Below the pieces are notes generated by a model. The model was not told the DNA's origin. It worked only from the letters and a program-made list of their open reading frames with translations, and did not search any database. A DNA stretch of 64,000 bases. Source: Paraburkholderia dinghuensis. GTDB lineage: Bacteria > Pseudomonadota > Gammaproteobacteria > Burkholderiales > Burkholderiaceae. This document shows positions 7,632 to 15,134 of the stretch, piece by piece. The stretch spans positions 91,765-155,764 of the forward strand of contig NZ_RQIS01000015.1 in assembly GCF_003837865.1 (NCBI RefSeq), given 5' to 3'. The position numbers and the translations under genes were made by a program. Positions within the stretch are counted from its first letter, which is position 1. The number at the start of each line of letters is the position of its first letter.

Positions 7632-9089
7632 GGTGAAGCTTTACAGGATGTCGGGTGAGAAGCTGCGGGATGGTCGAGTGATGGGGTTCGGGGATGCCGG
7701 TGAGTCAGTTCAGGAAGGGAGGTGAGCGAGTTCGGGGAAAGGGGCATTTTTGACTTTTACGCACAGGTGAGCGGCTACGGGAGCAGGTAACCCGGAAGCC
7801 TGCGGATTACCGCCAGTCCTTTGAAAGTTGCTCGATTTGTAACGGTGAGGGGATTCGGGACCTCTGATTTGCTGGACTTTCAGGTCGAAAAACGGCCCTG
7901 CGAAGAGCGAGGTGAGCCGAAACGGGACAAATCGGCTCCGTAACGTGAGGTTTTTCAGGGGCTGGGCGCTCATTTAAGGCCCGGGGATGCTGTTGAAGTC
8001 CTTCAGGTGAGGGTTTACGGGAGGTTCGACAGAGGTGGGGCGCTGGGAGACAGCCTGTCACACCGACCGCAGAAGTGTGTTTTGCGTTGTGAGGTGAGAT
8101 TTTTCGGGATTCTGAAGTGACGAAGGCCAGTTGCATGCCAATTTGGGTTCGCAGGCACCTGTGGTGAGCTTTTTCGGGATCTGATGAAACACCTGATCTC
8201 GCTGAAGGTGAGCTAATTCGGGAGCTAGTTGGCGTTCACTAACGTGAAAACACCGACGAGGCGGGCCTGGGGACCGGGCGATCTGGCGTTCGTGGTTCGT
8301 TGAGGTGAGGCTTTTCGGGGGCACTCGACTGAACTGGGTGCGGCAGTCAGCTCGTCGGCTATGGATGGTATGGTGAGCTTTTTCGGGACCGTGGCGGTAT
8401 GGATACTGCGTGCGAGTATATGTGGATAAGTTACGGAATCTATTGGCTTTTTCTACATGAGATCGAGTGCGGTGAGCTTTTTCGGGAGGTGCTTTGCCGG
8501 GGACCTTCAAACGTTGGCGAGACGTCACAACGCGTCAAAGGTGAGGCTTTTCAGGAGTCTCGTTCGGCACTATTTAGCGTCCCGATGGCGAGAAGCGGCA
8601 TCGCATCAGTCTCGCTCTAGCCCTGTAGGTGAGATTTTTCGGGAGAGACAGGAGCGGATTGTGTTGTCATCCCTGACTGACGAATCGGCCTGCCGTCCTC
8701 GTAGAGCGGGTTTACGCGAGCCCCGCGAACCGCGACTTTCCACATGAAGGCGTATGCCCGTTGGATCGGCATGGCAGGACGGAGCATTCGGCGAAGTGTT
8801 TGCGGCCTTCTCGTGCCGTCTCGTGCGTTTCGACACGGTGTTTTCGATCCGGCCACGGCCTCCTGACGATTTCTCCCCGGAGAGGATCTCTCCTCACGCC
8901 ATCCGTCGTAGTGCCGTTACGTCATTTCGCAGTGAACCGGAGATTCGTCAAAATTTTTTAAGGTGAGGCGATACGGGAGCACGATGGAGAACTTGTCCGA
9001 CTGCAGGATCGGGGCCATCCACGCGGATAGTGCGACCCGTAACGTTTGTGCCGAGTGCGGCTTGTAGCGAAGGGTGAGCCTGTTCGGGA
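7632..9089 (+). repeat. Iteron array: about nineteen 17-bp direct repeats, chromid replication origin
   Basis: Repeats of GGTGAGNTTTTTCGGGA, all in the same orientation, start at 7632, 7654, 7699, 7721, 7766, 7844, 7911, 7944, 8006, 8093, 8163, 8207, 8304, 8372, 8471, 8540, 8628, 8962 and 9073. A weaker copy lies at 9099. GGTGAG and CGGGA are nearly invariant while the six-base middle drifts from T-rich (8093-8628) to mixed at the edges. This is the layout of an iteron origin bound by a Rep_3 initiator, and repA begins 120 bp after the last good copy. Conserved copies concentrate in the central 8093-8644 block, which also holds a DnaA box, so that block is the likely core. Confidence 0.85.
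8421..8429 (-). promoter_or_regulatory. Perfect DnaA box within the iteron array
   Basis: TGTGGATAA on the plus strand is TTATCCACA on the minus strand, an exact consensus DnaA box. It lies between the iterons at 8372 and 8471 and next to the AT-rich stretch 8430-8458, as expected where DnaA assists a plasmid-type initiator. Confidence 0.75.
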
Positions 9090-9209
9090 GCGTCCCGTGG
9101 TGAGCCACGTTCGGCGCATGCACATCACCGGCAATGGTGAGAGCGCCCCTATAGACGCCTATCACCACAGACGGTATCCTTTCGCGAAAATCTCTCCTCG
9201 ACTCGACGC

Positions 9210-10568
9210 ATGGCCACGAAGCGTGTGAAAAAAACCGATGTGGTAAGCCCCAGTTCGGCCGAATTACGCAAGGCCGTCGAGGCGATCGCGATTCAACCGA
9301 AAAGCGGCAAGATTACGTTGCTGACTCGCAAGCTTTTCAACGTCCTGCTTGCCGTCGCCCAGCAGGCAGACGAGTCGGGGGATACGTATCGCGCCCTGTT
9401 GTCGGACATCGTCGCGAATTCAGCGTTCGACTCCAACGATACCGCCCTCGTGAAGGAGCACTTGCGCCGCATGGTGTCGGTGCAGGTCGAATGGAGTCAG
9501 GGGACGTCGAGTCAGAAACCTGGCCGGAAGTGGGGTATTTCGACGCTGATCGCCGACGCTGAAATCCTCGAGGATCCGGCTACACGGCGCGTCTGGGTCG
9601 AATTTTCGTTCGCGCCAAAGATCAAGAAAAAGCTGCTCGACCCGGTGCAGTATGCCCGTTTGAGTCTGCAGTTTCAGAGCCAGTTGCGCAGCAGCGCAGG
9701 CCTTGCGCTGTACGAAATCTGCGTGCGTTACCTGACGAATCCCAGCCATCTCACGATGCGCGAGACCTGGGAATGGTGGCGTCCGATCCTGTCGGGCACA
9801 CCGGATACCGAGGCGGGCGACGAGGCCAAACGCGAATACAAGTATTTCAAACGCGACTATCTTCGCCCCGCCATCGCGGAAGTCAACGCGGTCACGAACA
9901 TATTCGTCGAGTTGATCGAACATCGCGAAGGTCGCCGGGTAGCCGAAATCCAGTTTCGCGTCACCGAGCGCAAGCAGCCCATGCTGGCGCTCGATGAGCA
10001 TCCGAACGTATTCGACAGCACGCTGGTCGACCGGATGGTGAAGATCGGTATTCCTCTGAAGGAAGCGCAGTCGCTCTACGCTGACAGCGAGGAGAACCGG
10101 ATTCGCGCTGCACTTCAGCTGACCGAGCAGCGTTTGCGCAGCACGAGCCTGCCGCCCGTCCGCAGTGCGGCGGCCCTGTTCAAGGATGCGCTCAAGAAAG
10201 GCTATGCGCCGCCCGTCGATGAGACGGCGTCGGGCTCGGCGGCAACCGGCAAGGGCGCCGTGGCAGCGCTGGGCGGAGATGATCCAAAAGCTCGTCTGGT
10301 CGACGAATACTCGGCTTATCGCCGTAAAGAAGCGCGCGCGCTCTACGAAGAACAGGGTGAGATGGAACGGCAAGTGGCGCGCGAGTCGTTCGAGAGCGAC
10401 GAGTTGCCGGGTCTCGGTGCTCATATGCGAGACGACTGGCGTCGGCGTGGTCTCGAATCGAAACTGGCGGATACTGCATTCTTCGACTGGCTCGCGAGGA
10501 AGACCTGGGGCGCGCCGACCGACGGTGATCTGCTCGCATTCACGTTGGGCCAGTCTCGCGCGGCCTGA
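9210..10568 (+). CDS. repA: Replication initiator protein RepA (Rep_3 superfamily)
   Basis: A 452-residue initiator predicted to bind the upstream iterons and open the chromid origin. The N-terminal two-thirds (about 15-265) look like tandem winged-helix domains of plasmid Rep_3 initiators: 'LLTRKLFNVLLAVAQQA', 'LRRMVSVQVEW', 'LYEICVRYLTN', 'EYKYFKRDYLRPAIAEVN' and 'HREGRRVAEIQFRV'. The C-terminal part (about 280-450) is a helical extension that is charged and Ala-rich, longer than in typical plasmid Rep proteins. No clear Shine-Dalgarno precedes ATG 9210, which may limit expression. Iterons close to the promoter imply autorepression or handcuffing control. Confidence 0.9.
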   Translation: MATKRVKKTDVVSPSSAELRKAVEAIAIQPKSGKITLLTRKLFNVLLAVAQQADESGDTYRALLSDIVANSAFDSNDTALVKEHLRRMVSVQVEWSQGTSSQKPGRKWGISTLIADAEILEDPATRRVWVEFSFAPKIKKKLLDPVQYARLSLQFQSQLRSSAGLALYEICVRYLTNPSHLTMRETWEWWRPILSGTPDTEAGDEAKREYKYFKRDYLRPAIAEVNAVTNIFVELIEHREGRRVAEIQFRVTERKQPMLALDEHPNVFDSTLVDRMVKIGIPLKEAQSLYADSEENRIRAALQLTEQRLRSTSLPPVRSAAALFKDALKKGYAPPVDETASGSAATGKGAVAALGGDDPKARLVDEYSAYRRKEARALYEEQGEMERQVARESFESDELPGLGAHMRDDWRRRGLESKLADTAFFDWLARKTWGAPTDGDLLAFTLGQSRAA

Positions 10569-10606
10569 GCAGTGTGTGGCCGGGTAATCCGGCGACGTGA
10601 TCTCTA

Positions 10607-10644
10607 GCGGGAATTTCCGGAAATTGACTTCCGGAAATTCCCGC
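10607..10644. terminator. Long perfect inverted repeat between convergent repA and parB
   Basis: A 16-bp stem (10607-10622 with 10629-10644) surrounds the loop ATTGAC. Each arm contains TTCCGGAA, so smaller dyads are nested inside it. Its position between two converging stop codons suggests a bidirectional transcription terminator, although there is no strong T-run. A protein-binding site is an alternative. Confidence 0.55.
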
Positions 10645-10650
10645 AATTAA

Positions 10651-11715
10651 CTATCTGGTCTGCAAAATCTGTTCGATCTGATGCAGGATTTCGTCGCGTC
10701 GGTCCTTGGACAGTCCCTTGAGTCGCAGTTCGAGCCGATCGTCACCGTATGACTTGAGATCGCCGACGGATACGCCTTCCATCTTGATCTCGAGGCGCTG
10801 AGCGTAACGTTGGCGCCCAGGTGTTTTGGGACTGTCCTGTGCGCTCGACCGTCCTTTGACGATATCTGCGACCTGGCGCGTGCTCAGGTCGTCCGCAAGA
10901 ATCCGGTTGATCAAGCGTAGCGTGGCGTCGGTGCCGCGTGCACCATGGTAGCGGCCGACTTGATAAGCCATGTTCGACCCGAAGCGGTCCGTCCGGGCGA
11001 CCATTTCCTGCATCACCGATTCCGGTAACTTCGCAATCGACAGCGCGACAGCCACGGTCGATTCGTCGAGTCCGAGATGGTCCGCGAGCTCGCGCTGGCT
11101 CTGAAAGAATTTCTCGTCGATAAACCGTTTCCACACCACCGCGTTGTCGAAAACGGTCTGGGAATCGCGTTGGACGTTGAGATCGTAACCAAGCTTGTAA
11201 CTCTGAATCCCGATGGGCAAATCAACGACGATTGCCTTGACCGTTTCCTTGTTCGCTTCCTTCAGTGCGCGTACGCGGCGTCCGCCGTCGCTGACGTAAT
11301 AGCTGCCGGGCGTAACGTAATCGGGAATGACATGGATGGCCTGTTGCTGGCCTTGTTTCGCGAGGTTGACTGCAAGCTCGGCGATCGAGGACTTCAGGTA
11401 AAAGTGGCGAGGATTGAAGGGACTCGGCTTGATCGCCTTCAACGGCAGTTCGATGATTTGTCCGGGCCGGTATCCATGTTCGACTCTCCAAGTACGATAT
11501 TCGGACGATTCGTTTTCAACCGGATCAGGCGCGGTGTCGATCGGCATGGGGGCTTCAGCTGCCGGCGGGCGCGAATGGTCGGCGACTTCTTTGGCTTTCG
11601 AAGTGTCCTGGACGAGCCCATCGATGGCATTGAGTCTGTCGAGCGCCGTGCGCTTTTCGCTGCTGGTCGTATCAGGTCTTGCCTGAAAGCCTTTGGCAAA
11701 TTGGGAGGGTTTCAT
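10651..11715 (-). CDS. parB: Chromosome partition protein ParB
   Basis: The 354-residue centromere-binding protein has a variable N-terminus (1-75), the ParB/Srx N-domain from about 85 (IELPLKAIKPSPFNPRHFYL, DGGRRVRALKEAN), and a helix-turn-helix at about 205-240 (SQRELADHLGLDESTVAVAL). A C-terminal dimerisation region follows. In place of the chromosomal GERRxRA box it carries GGRRVRA, as in plasmid-type ParBs. ATG 11715 follows AAGGA. It is cotranscribed with parA; the 24-bp gap to the parA stop contains a parS site, so ParB binds inside its own operon. It is predicted to load at the three TTTATGCGCATAAA sites. Confidence 0.93.
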   Translation of the reverse strand: MKPSQFAKGFQARPDTTSSEKRTALDRLNAIDGLVQDTSKAKEVADHSRPPAAEAPMPIDTAPDPVENESSEYRTWRVEHGYRPGQIIELPLKAIKPSPFNPRHFYLKSSIAELAVNLAKQGQQQAIHVIPDYVTPGSYYVSDGGRRVRALKEANKETVKAIVVDLPIGIQSYKLGYDLNVQRDSQTVFDNAVVWKRFIDEKFFQSQRELADHLGLDESTVAVALSIAKLPESVMQEMVARTDRFGSNMAYQVGRYHGARGTDATLRLINRILADDLSTRQVADIVKGRSSAQDSPKTPGRQRYAQRLEIKMEGVSVGDLKSYGDDRLELRLKGLSKDRRDEILHQIEQILQTR

Positions 11716-11723
11716 TCAGGGTC

Positions 11724-11739
11724 CTTTATGCGCATAAAG
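11724..11739. promoter_or_regulatory. parS-like centromere site 1
   Basis: CTTTATGCGCATAAAG is a perfect 16-bp palindrome located exactly between the parA stop and the parB start. It matches the parS type I remember for Burkholderia chromosome 2. Confidence 0.85.
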
Positions 11740-12402
11740 TCAGGGAAGCATCGCCGCAATTTCGTCGGCGACGGCGCGCACCTCAAGCGCGGCTAGCCGT
11801 GCACCGCGGTCGCTCATCTGCAGGACCGTTTGGCCGAGTGCCATGGCTTGTTTGTACGCCTCGCGGGTAGGTATCTGCGTCTTGAGCAGCGGGAAGCCAA
11901 GGTCTTCGAGAGCGCGCTTTAGCTCACGCGTGAGCATGCGCTTCTCTTCCGTCTTGTTCAGCAGGAACACAGCACGCAAATCTTCGTTCATGACCTGCGC
12001 CTGCTGTATCAATTTGACCAATCCGACGCTCGACCAATAATCGGCGGGTGACGACGAGGTGGGAACGATCGCGATCGAGGCAGCCAGCAACACGACGCCG
12101 GACACTTTCTCCGTTATTGAAGGTGGGCAGTCGACCACGATGACGTCGTAGTCACCGATGAATTTTTTGATCTCCCGGTGGATCTGCCCGCCCGCTTCGG
12201 AGAGATTCACAACCGGGAACGGGATGCCGGCTTCTTCGTCGCCCGAAGCACTGGCCCAATGAATGAGAGTGTTTTGGCCATCGGCGTCTACGACCAGCAC
12301 CCGCTTTCCTTTCTCGTGGAAGGCCGCGCCGAGATGCATCGCGATCGTGCTTTTGCCGACCCCGCCCTTTTGTTGCGTGACTGCGATTATCTCTGCTGCC
12401 AA
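11740..12402 (-). CDS. parA: Chromosome partition ATPase ParA (small, type Ib-like)
   Basis: A 220-residue deviant-Walker ATPase that drives ParB-parS segregation. Visible motifs are QQKGGVGKST (Walker A with signature Lys), VVDADGQNT (A'), VVDCPPS (Walker B) and a C-terminal 'LPTREAYKQAM'-like helix. It lacks the N-terminal HTH of large plasmid ParA proteins. TTG at 12402 is preferred: GGAG lies eight bases upstream and the product starts directly before the ATPase fold (AAEIIAVTQQ). An in-frame ATG at 12504 would add 34 residues but would run through the promoter TTGAAT-16 bp-TAAAAT on the minus strand. Confidence 0.9.
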   Translation of the reverse strand: MAAEIIAVTQQKGGVGKSTIAMHLGAAFHEKGKRVLVVDADGQNTLIHWASASGDEEAGIPFPVVNLSEAGGQIHREIKKFIGDYDVIVVDCPPSITEKVSGVVLLAASIAIVPTSSSPADYWSSVGLVKLIQQAQVMNEDLRAVFLLNKTEEKRMLTRELKRALEDLGFPLLKTQIPTREAYKQAMALGQTVLQMSDRGARLAALEVRAVADEIAAMLP

Positions 12403-12505
12403 TTGATTTTCTCCGTTTTGCTGATCGCTAGGAATTTTACCGGGAATGAATTTCAATTCAACGACTTTTGTCGTGCTCACGCTGCGAATTGGCCATTTGG
12501 CCAAG

Positions 12506-12519
12506 ATTTATGCGCATAA
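12506..12519. promoter_or_regulatory. parS-like centromere site 2
   Basis: TTTATGCGCATAAA is a perfect 14-bp core palindrome; the flank is asymmetric (A on the left, G on the right). It lies about 100 bp upstream of parA, where ParB binding could also repress the operon. Confidence 0.82.
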
Positions 12520-12614
12520 AGGTGATCGCAGCTCTGGATCAGCACGGCCAGATTTGACTTGGACGTTCCTGGATGACCCTTTCCGTCGCGATTGAGATGC
12601 GGCACTGGTAGCCG

Positions 12615-12630
12615 CTTTATGCGCATAAAG
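12615..12630. promoter_or_regulatory. parS-like centromere site 3
   Basis: CTTTATGCGCATAAAG is identical to site 1 and lies 109 bp from site 2, giving a cluster of three sites within 910 bp. Confidence 0.85.
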
Positions 12631-12855
12631 GTCCGAGGTCGCGGACACAGTTGGCCAACTCGATGGGGCACGCCACGCCGGGTATCCCTTGAATCCATTA
12701 GCGAGTTCCCTCGCGGAAGACGCCGATTTCCGACGAACCACGCGGCTATACCAGCAAACCGAGCTTCGGCCTGTCCGGGGCGCCTGGTAAAATCCGGTGA
12801 TTCATCGGCGGCACAATGTGTGGCCGCACTCCACTTCGCTCGTCACCTGGTAACC

Positions 12856-13215
12856 ATGATCACGATCTATCACAACCCTCGCTGCTCCAAGTCTCGCGGT
12901 GCTTGCGAACTCATTACTCACGCCTATAACACGGCCAATGAGGCTGTCGAAGTGATCGAGTATCTGAAGACTCCGCCAACAGTCGACCAGTTGAAGGCAC
13001 TGCACGCGATGCTTGGATGTCCGCTGCGCGAAATGATCCGGACTGGTGAAACCGAGTACAAAGAACTCGGTCTCGACGCAGTCGACGTCGCCGATGATCA
13101 GCTCTACGAATCAATTTCGCGTCATCCGATCCTCCTCCAGCGACCTATTGTTGTGCGCAATGGCCGCGCCGTGATTGCCCGTCCGCCCGAGAATGTTGCC
13201 GCGCTTTTTGGCTGA
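12856..13215 (+). CDS. ArsC-family arsenate reductase (glutaredoxin type)
   Basis: A 119-residue thioredoxin-fold protein starting MITIYHNPRCSKSRGA with the catalytic Cys10, and containing EYLKTPP and the RHPILLQRPIVV segment with the conserved cis-Pro and Arg typical of ArsC/YffB. It would reduce arsenate with glutathione or glutaredoxin, but many members of this family have no proven arsenate role, and no arsenic-resistance genes are nearby. ATG 12856 gives the standard N-terminus; the reading frame stays open upstream into the parS region, which is not expected to be translated. Confidence 0.85.
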   Translation: MITIYHNPRCSKSRGACELITHAYNTANEAVEVIEYLKTPPTVDQLKALHAMLGCPLREMIRTGETEYKELGLDAVDVADDQLYESISRHPILLQRPIVVRNGRAVIARPPENVAALFG

Positions 13216-13653
13216 GCGCTCGCGGACGCCGTACTTGAACATTTGCACGCGCTGAGCGACCGCTATTTGAGGCCCGCGCCACGGCTCGCGGTTGTCTCAC
13301 CGACCAGACGGCAGTCGGCCGTCACGCAGGCCTGCTTTTGCTCGATCGAGAAACGTTCTGATCTATCGAGCGAAAGCGGCACCGAAAATCTCGGAATATA
13401 AAATGCCCAATATATGGGCAATCGAATTTCTGCTGTACGATCCCACGCAAGTCCCCGTGGTATCGACCCTCACGCTAAATTGTCCACAAGGTTATCCAGA
13501 AAAAATGTGGATAAATCCGGTGGTGTTCGACTTATCCACAGCCAGTTGCCAGGCGCACGGCTCAACGGCCATCACCTGCTCGTCAATTTGGCCTCGCGCC
13601 TATGATGAGGTCCTCTTTCACCGCGCTTCGCGCGCACTAGCGAGGACACTGAG
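13216..13653. other. Intergenic region with DnaA-box cluster
   Basis: These 438 bases lie between the arsC-like gene and an FMN reductase. The only structure is the DnaA-box cluster near 13480-13540. Open frames crossing it have no ribosome site and no recognisable product, so I treat the region as non-coding. Confidence 0.5.
13480..13540. promoter_or_regulatory. Cluster of four DnaA-box-like sequences
   Basis: In 61 bp there are TTGTCCACA (13480-13488, one mismatch), TTATCCAGA (13492-13500, one mismatch), TGTGGATAA (13506-13514, perfect on the minus strand) and TTATCCACA (13532-13540, perfect on the plus strand). Two perfect and two near-perfect sites this close are very unlikely by chance. 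This could titrate DnaA or take part in origin control. Confidence 0.7.
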
Positions 13654-14208
13654 ATGGCTTATCAAATCGCGGTCGTGGTCGGCAGTCTGCGCAAGGAGTC
13701 GTTCAACCGGCAGCTCGCACATGCGGTGACGTCACTGGCCCCGCCTGACTTTTCGTTCGAGTTCATCGACATTGGCGCATTGCCGCTCTACAGCCAGGAC
13801 TATGACGCCGACTTTCCCGAGGTCGCGCGCAAGTTCAAGCAGAAGATCGAGGCGGCCGATGCGCTGCTTTTCGTGACGCCGGAATACAACCGCTCGATCC
13901 CGGGCGTGCTGAAAAACGCCATTGACTGGGGATCGCGTCCGCGGGGACAGAGTTCGTGGCGAGGAAAGCCAGGCGCCGTGCTCGGTACTTCGCTGAGCCC
14001 GCTCGGCACGGCCATCGCGCAGCAGCATCTGCGAACCGTGCTGGCCTGTCTCGACGTCTCGCTGCTCGGTCTGCCTGAAATGTTCATCAAGCACGAAGAC
14101 GGCAAAATCAACGAAAAAGGCGAAATTATCAACGACGATATGCGGAAATTCCTGCAGTCTTTTGTCGACCGCTACGTCGCGTGGATCCAGCGCCAGCTCG
14201 GTCGCTGA
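13654..14208 (+). CDS. NADPH-dependent FMN reductase / quinone reductase (ChrR-like)
   Basis: A 184-residue flavodoxin-fold enzyme. VVGSLRKESFNRQLA binds the FMN phosphate, and PEYNRSIPGVLKNAIDW is the family signature around the flavin ring. Members reduce quinones or chromate by two electrons and protect against oxidative stress. It is soluble and cytoplasmic. Weak purine-rich sequence precedes the ATG. It follows the DnaA-box cluster with no obvious functional link to it. Confidence 0.9.
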   Translation: MAYQIAVVVGSLRKESFNRQLAHAVTSLAPPDFSFEFIDIGALPLYSQDYDADFPEVARKFKQKIEAADALLFVTPEYNRSIPGVLKNAIDWGSRPRGQSSWRGKPGAVLGTSLSPLGTAIAQQHLRTVLACLDVSLLGLPEMFIKHEDGKINEKGEIINDDMRKFLQSFVDRYVAWIQRQLGR

Positions 14209-14277
14209 CGCCGCTCGCAGAGAGACACGCAGACGCACGCTCCCCGGACTTCACGGCGAGCCGCACCCATCGGGCGC

Positions 14278-14964
14278 TCAATGCAGCGTCCGATGATGAG
14301 CAGGCGTGTCGTCTTCGTACTCGAGAAATTCGTCGGGGATTTGTGGCGCAGCGTCTTTGGCCGGCCGGGTTGCTTCTGGCGCGCCGGGTACGTCGACATG
14401 GTGACCCATCACGGCCCCCGCGCCCGGAGCGCTCGCCGCGGTCAGCACCGTTGCCTCGGCCTCGTTGCCGGGATTGCCTGAACCGGACAAGTCCGCCGTC
14501 TTTCGCTCAGCCGCCGGCGTCGGTGAAGACGCAGCAGCAACGCGCTGCCGCACTGCGTTGGCCAATCCCGCGAGCCCCAGTTCCTCAAGGGCCGAGTGTT
14601 CGCGTGCGACGGGCGTATCCTGCGTCGCCCAGGCCCAGCCTGGGCCGCGAGTCGCGATGTCGATCGCGTGCTCGTCGCGTAGCGTGTCGCGAGCGAGCTC
14701 TGCGTGGTCTTCGTCAGCGACGTGCACGCCGACCAGCACCATGTCGCCAGGCGCCATCGGCGCGTGCTCCGCGTCGTGACCGCCTCGCGCCAGCGGATCA
14801 TTCGCGAAGAAGCTGCCAATGAGGCGCTCGATTCCTGCGAGGACGCTTGAGCTATGCGCGGGCAATTCGATGTCTCCCGCCGCAAAGCCCTTCAGCATCA
14901 GTACGTCCTGCGCGTGCACTGCGTCATTCCAGGTCTTGAAGCGACCGGTCACAGTCTGTCTCAT
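14278..14964 (-). CDS. Hypothetical protein with an N-terminal stress-protein-like domain
   Basis: The gene has a strong RBS (GAGGAGG) before ATG 14964 and encodes 228 residues. The first ~110 residues (VTGRFKTWNDAVHAQDVLML, then DMVLVGVHVADEDHAELARD) form a ferredoxin-like alpha/beta unit of the kind seen in proteins that bring two such halves together, such as general-stress 17M-like domains. The C-terminal half is Ala/Pro/Gly-rich and probably disordered. No enzyme motif is visible. I cannot assign a function. Confidence 0.7.
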   Translation of the reverse strand: MRQTVTGRFKTWNDAVHAQDVLMLKGFAAGDIELPAHSSSVLAGIERLIGSFFANDPLARGGHDAEHAPMAPGDMVLVGVHVADEDHAELARDTLRDEHAIDIATRGPGWAWATQDTPVAREHSALEELGLAGLANAVRQRVAAASSPTPAAERKTADLSGSGNPGNEAEATVLTAASAPGAGAVMGHHVDVPGAPEATRPAKDAAPQIPDEFLEYEDDTPAHHRTLH

Positions 14965-15134
14965 GGTGCCCTCCTCGACTGCAAAGCCAGGTGAGGATCA
15001 CATGATGCGCTCAATCGCGCATCGTGCGTCGGTCGGCGCCGCAAACGCCGTGCCGCGTCGCCGCACCGCCCCCACATCGGACCCGCCTCAGTCCGAATGC
15101 CACGCCGTCCAACGATCCGCTGCGCAAGCCGACC

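Larger units (their letters stand above)
12403..12855. other. parA promoter and centromere region
   Basis: This gap between divergent parA and the arsC-like gene contains a minus-strand promoter candidate for parA (TTGAAT, 16-bp spacer, TAAAAT at about 12436-12463), two parS-like palindromes and no convincing gene. Short open frames here owe their length to the parS sequence and lack ribosome sites. Confidence 0.6.

Noticed and set aside
7632..9089. CRISPR array
   Set aside because: The repeats are 17 bp, degenerate in the middle and unevenly spaced (22-334 bp), with a Rep gene downstream and no cas genes; they are iterons.
12592..12855. N-terminal extension of the ArsC-like protein across the parS site
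   Set aside because: The frame stays open because the parS sequence has no stop, but the domain starts exactly at ATG 12856.
13292..13729. Possible gene across the DnaA-box cluster
   Set aside because: No RBS, no homology, and it overlaps the FMN reductase start in another frame; the DnaA boxes explain the sequence better.
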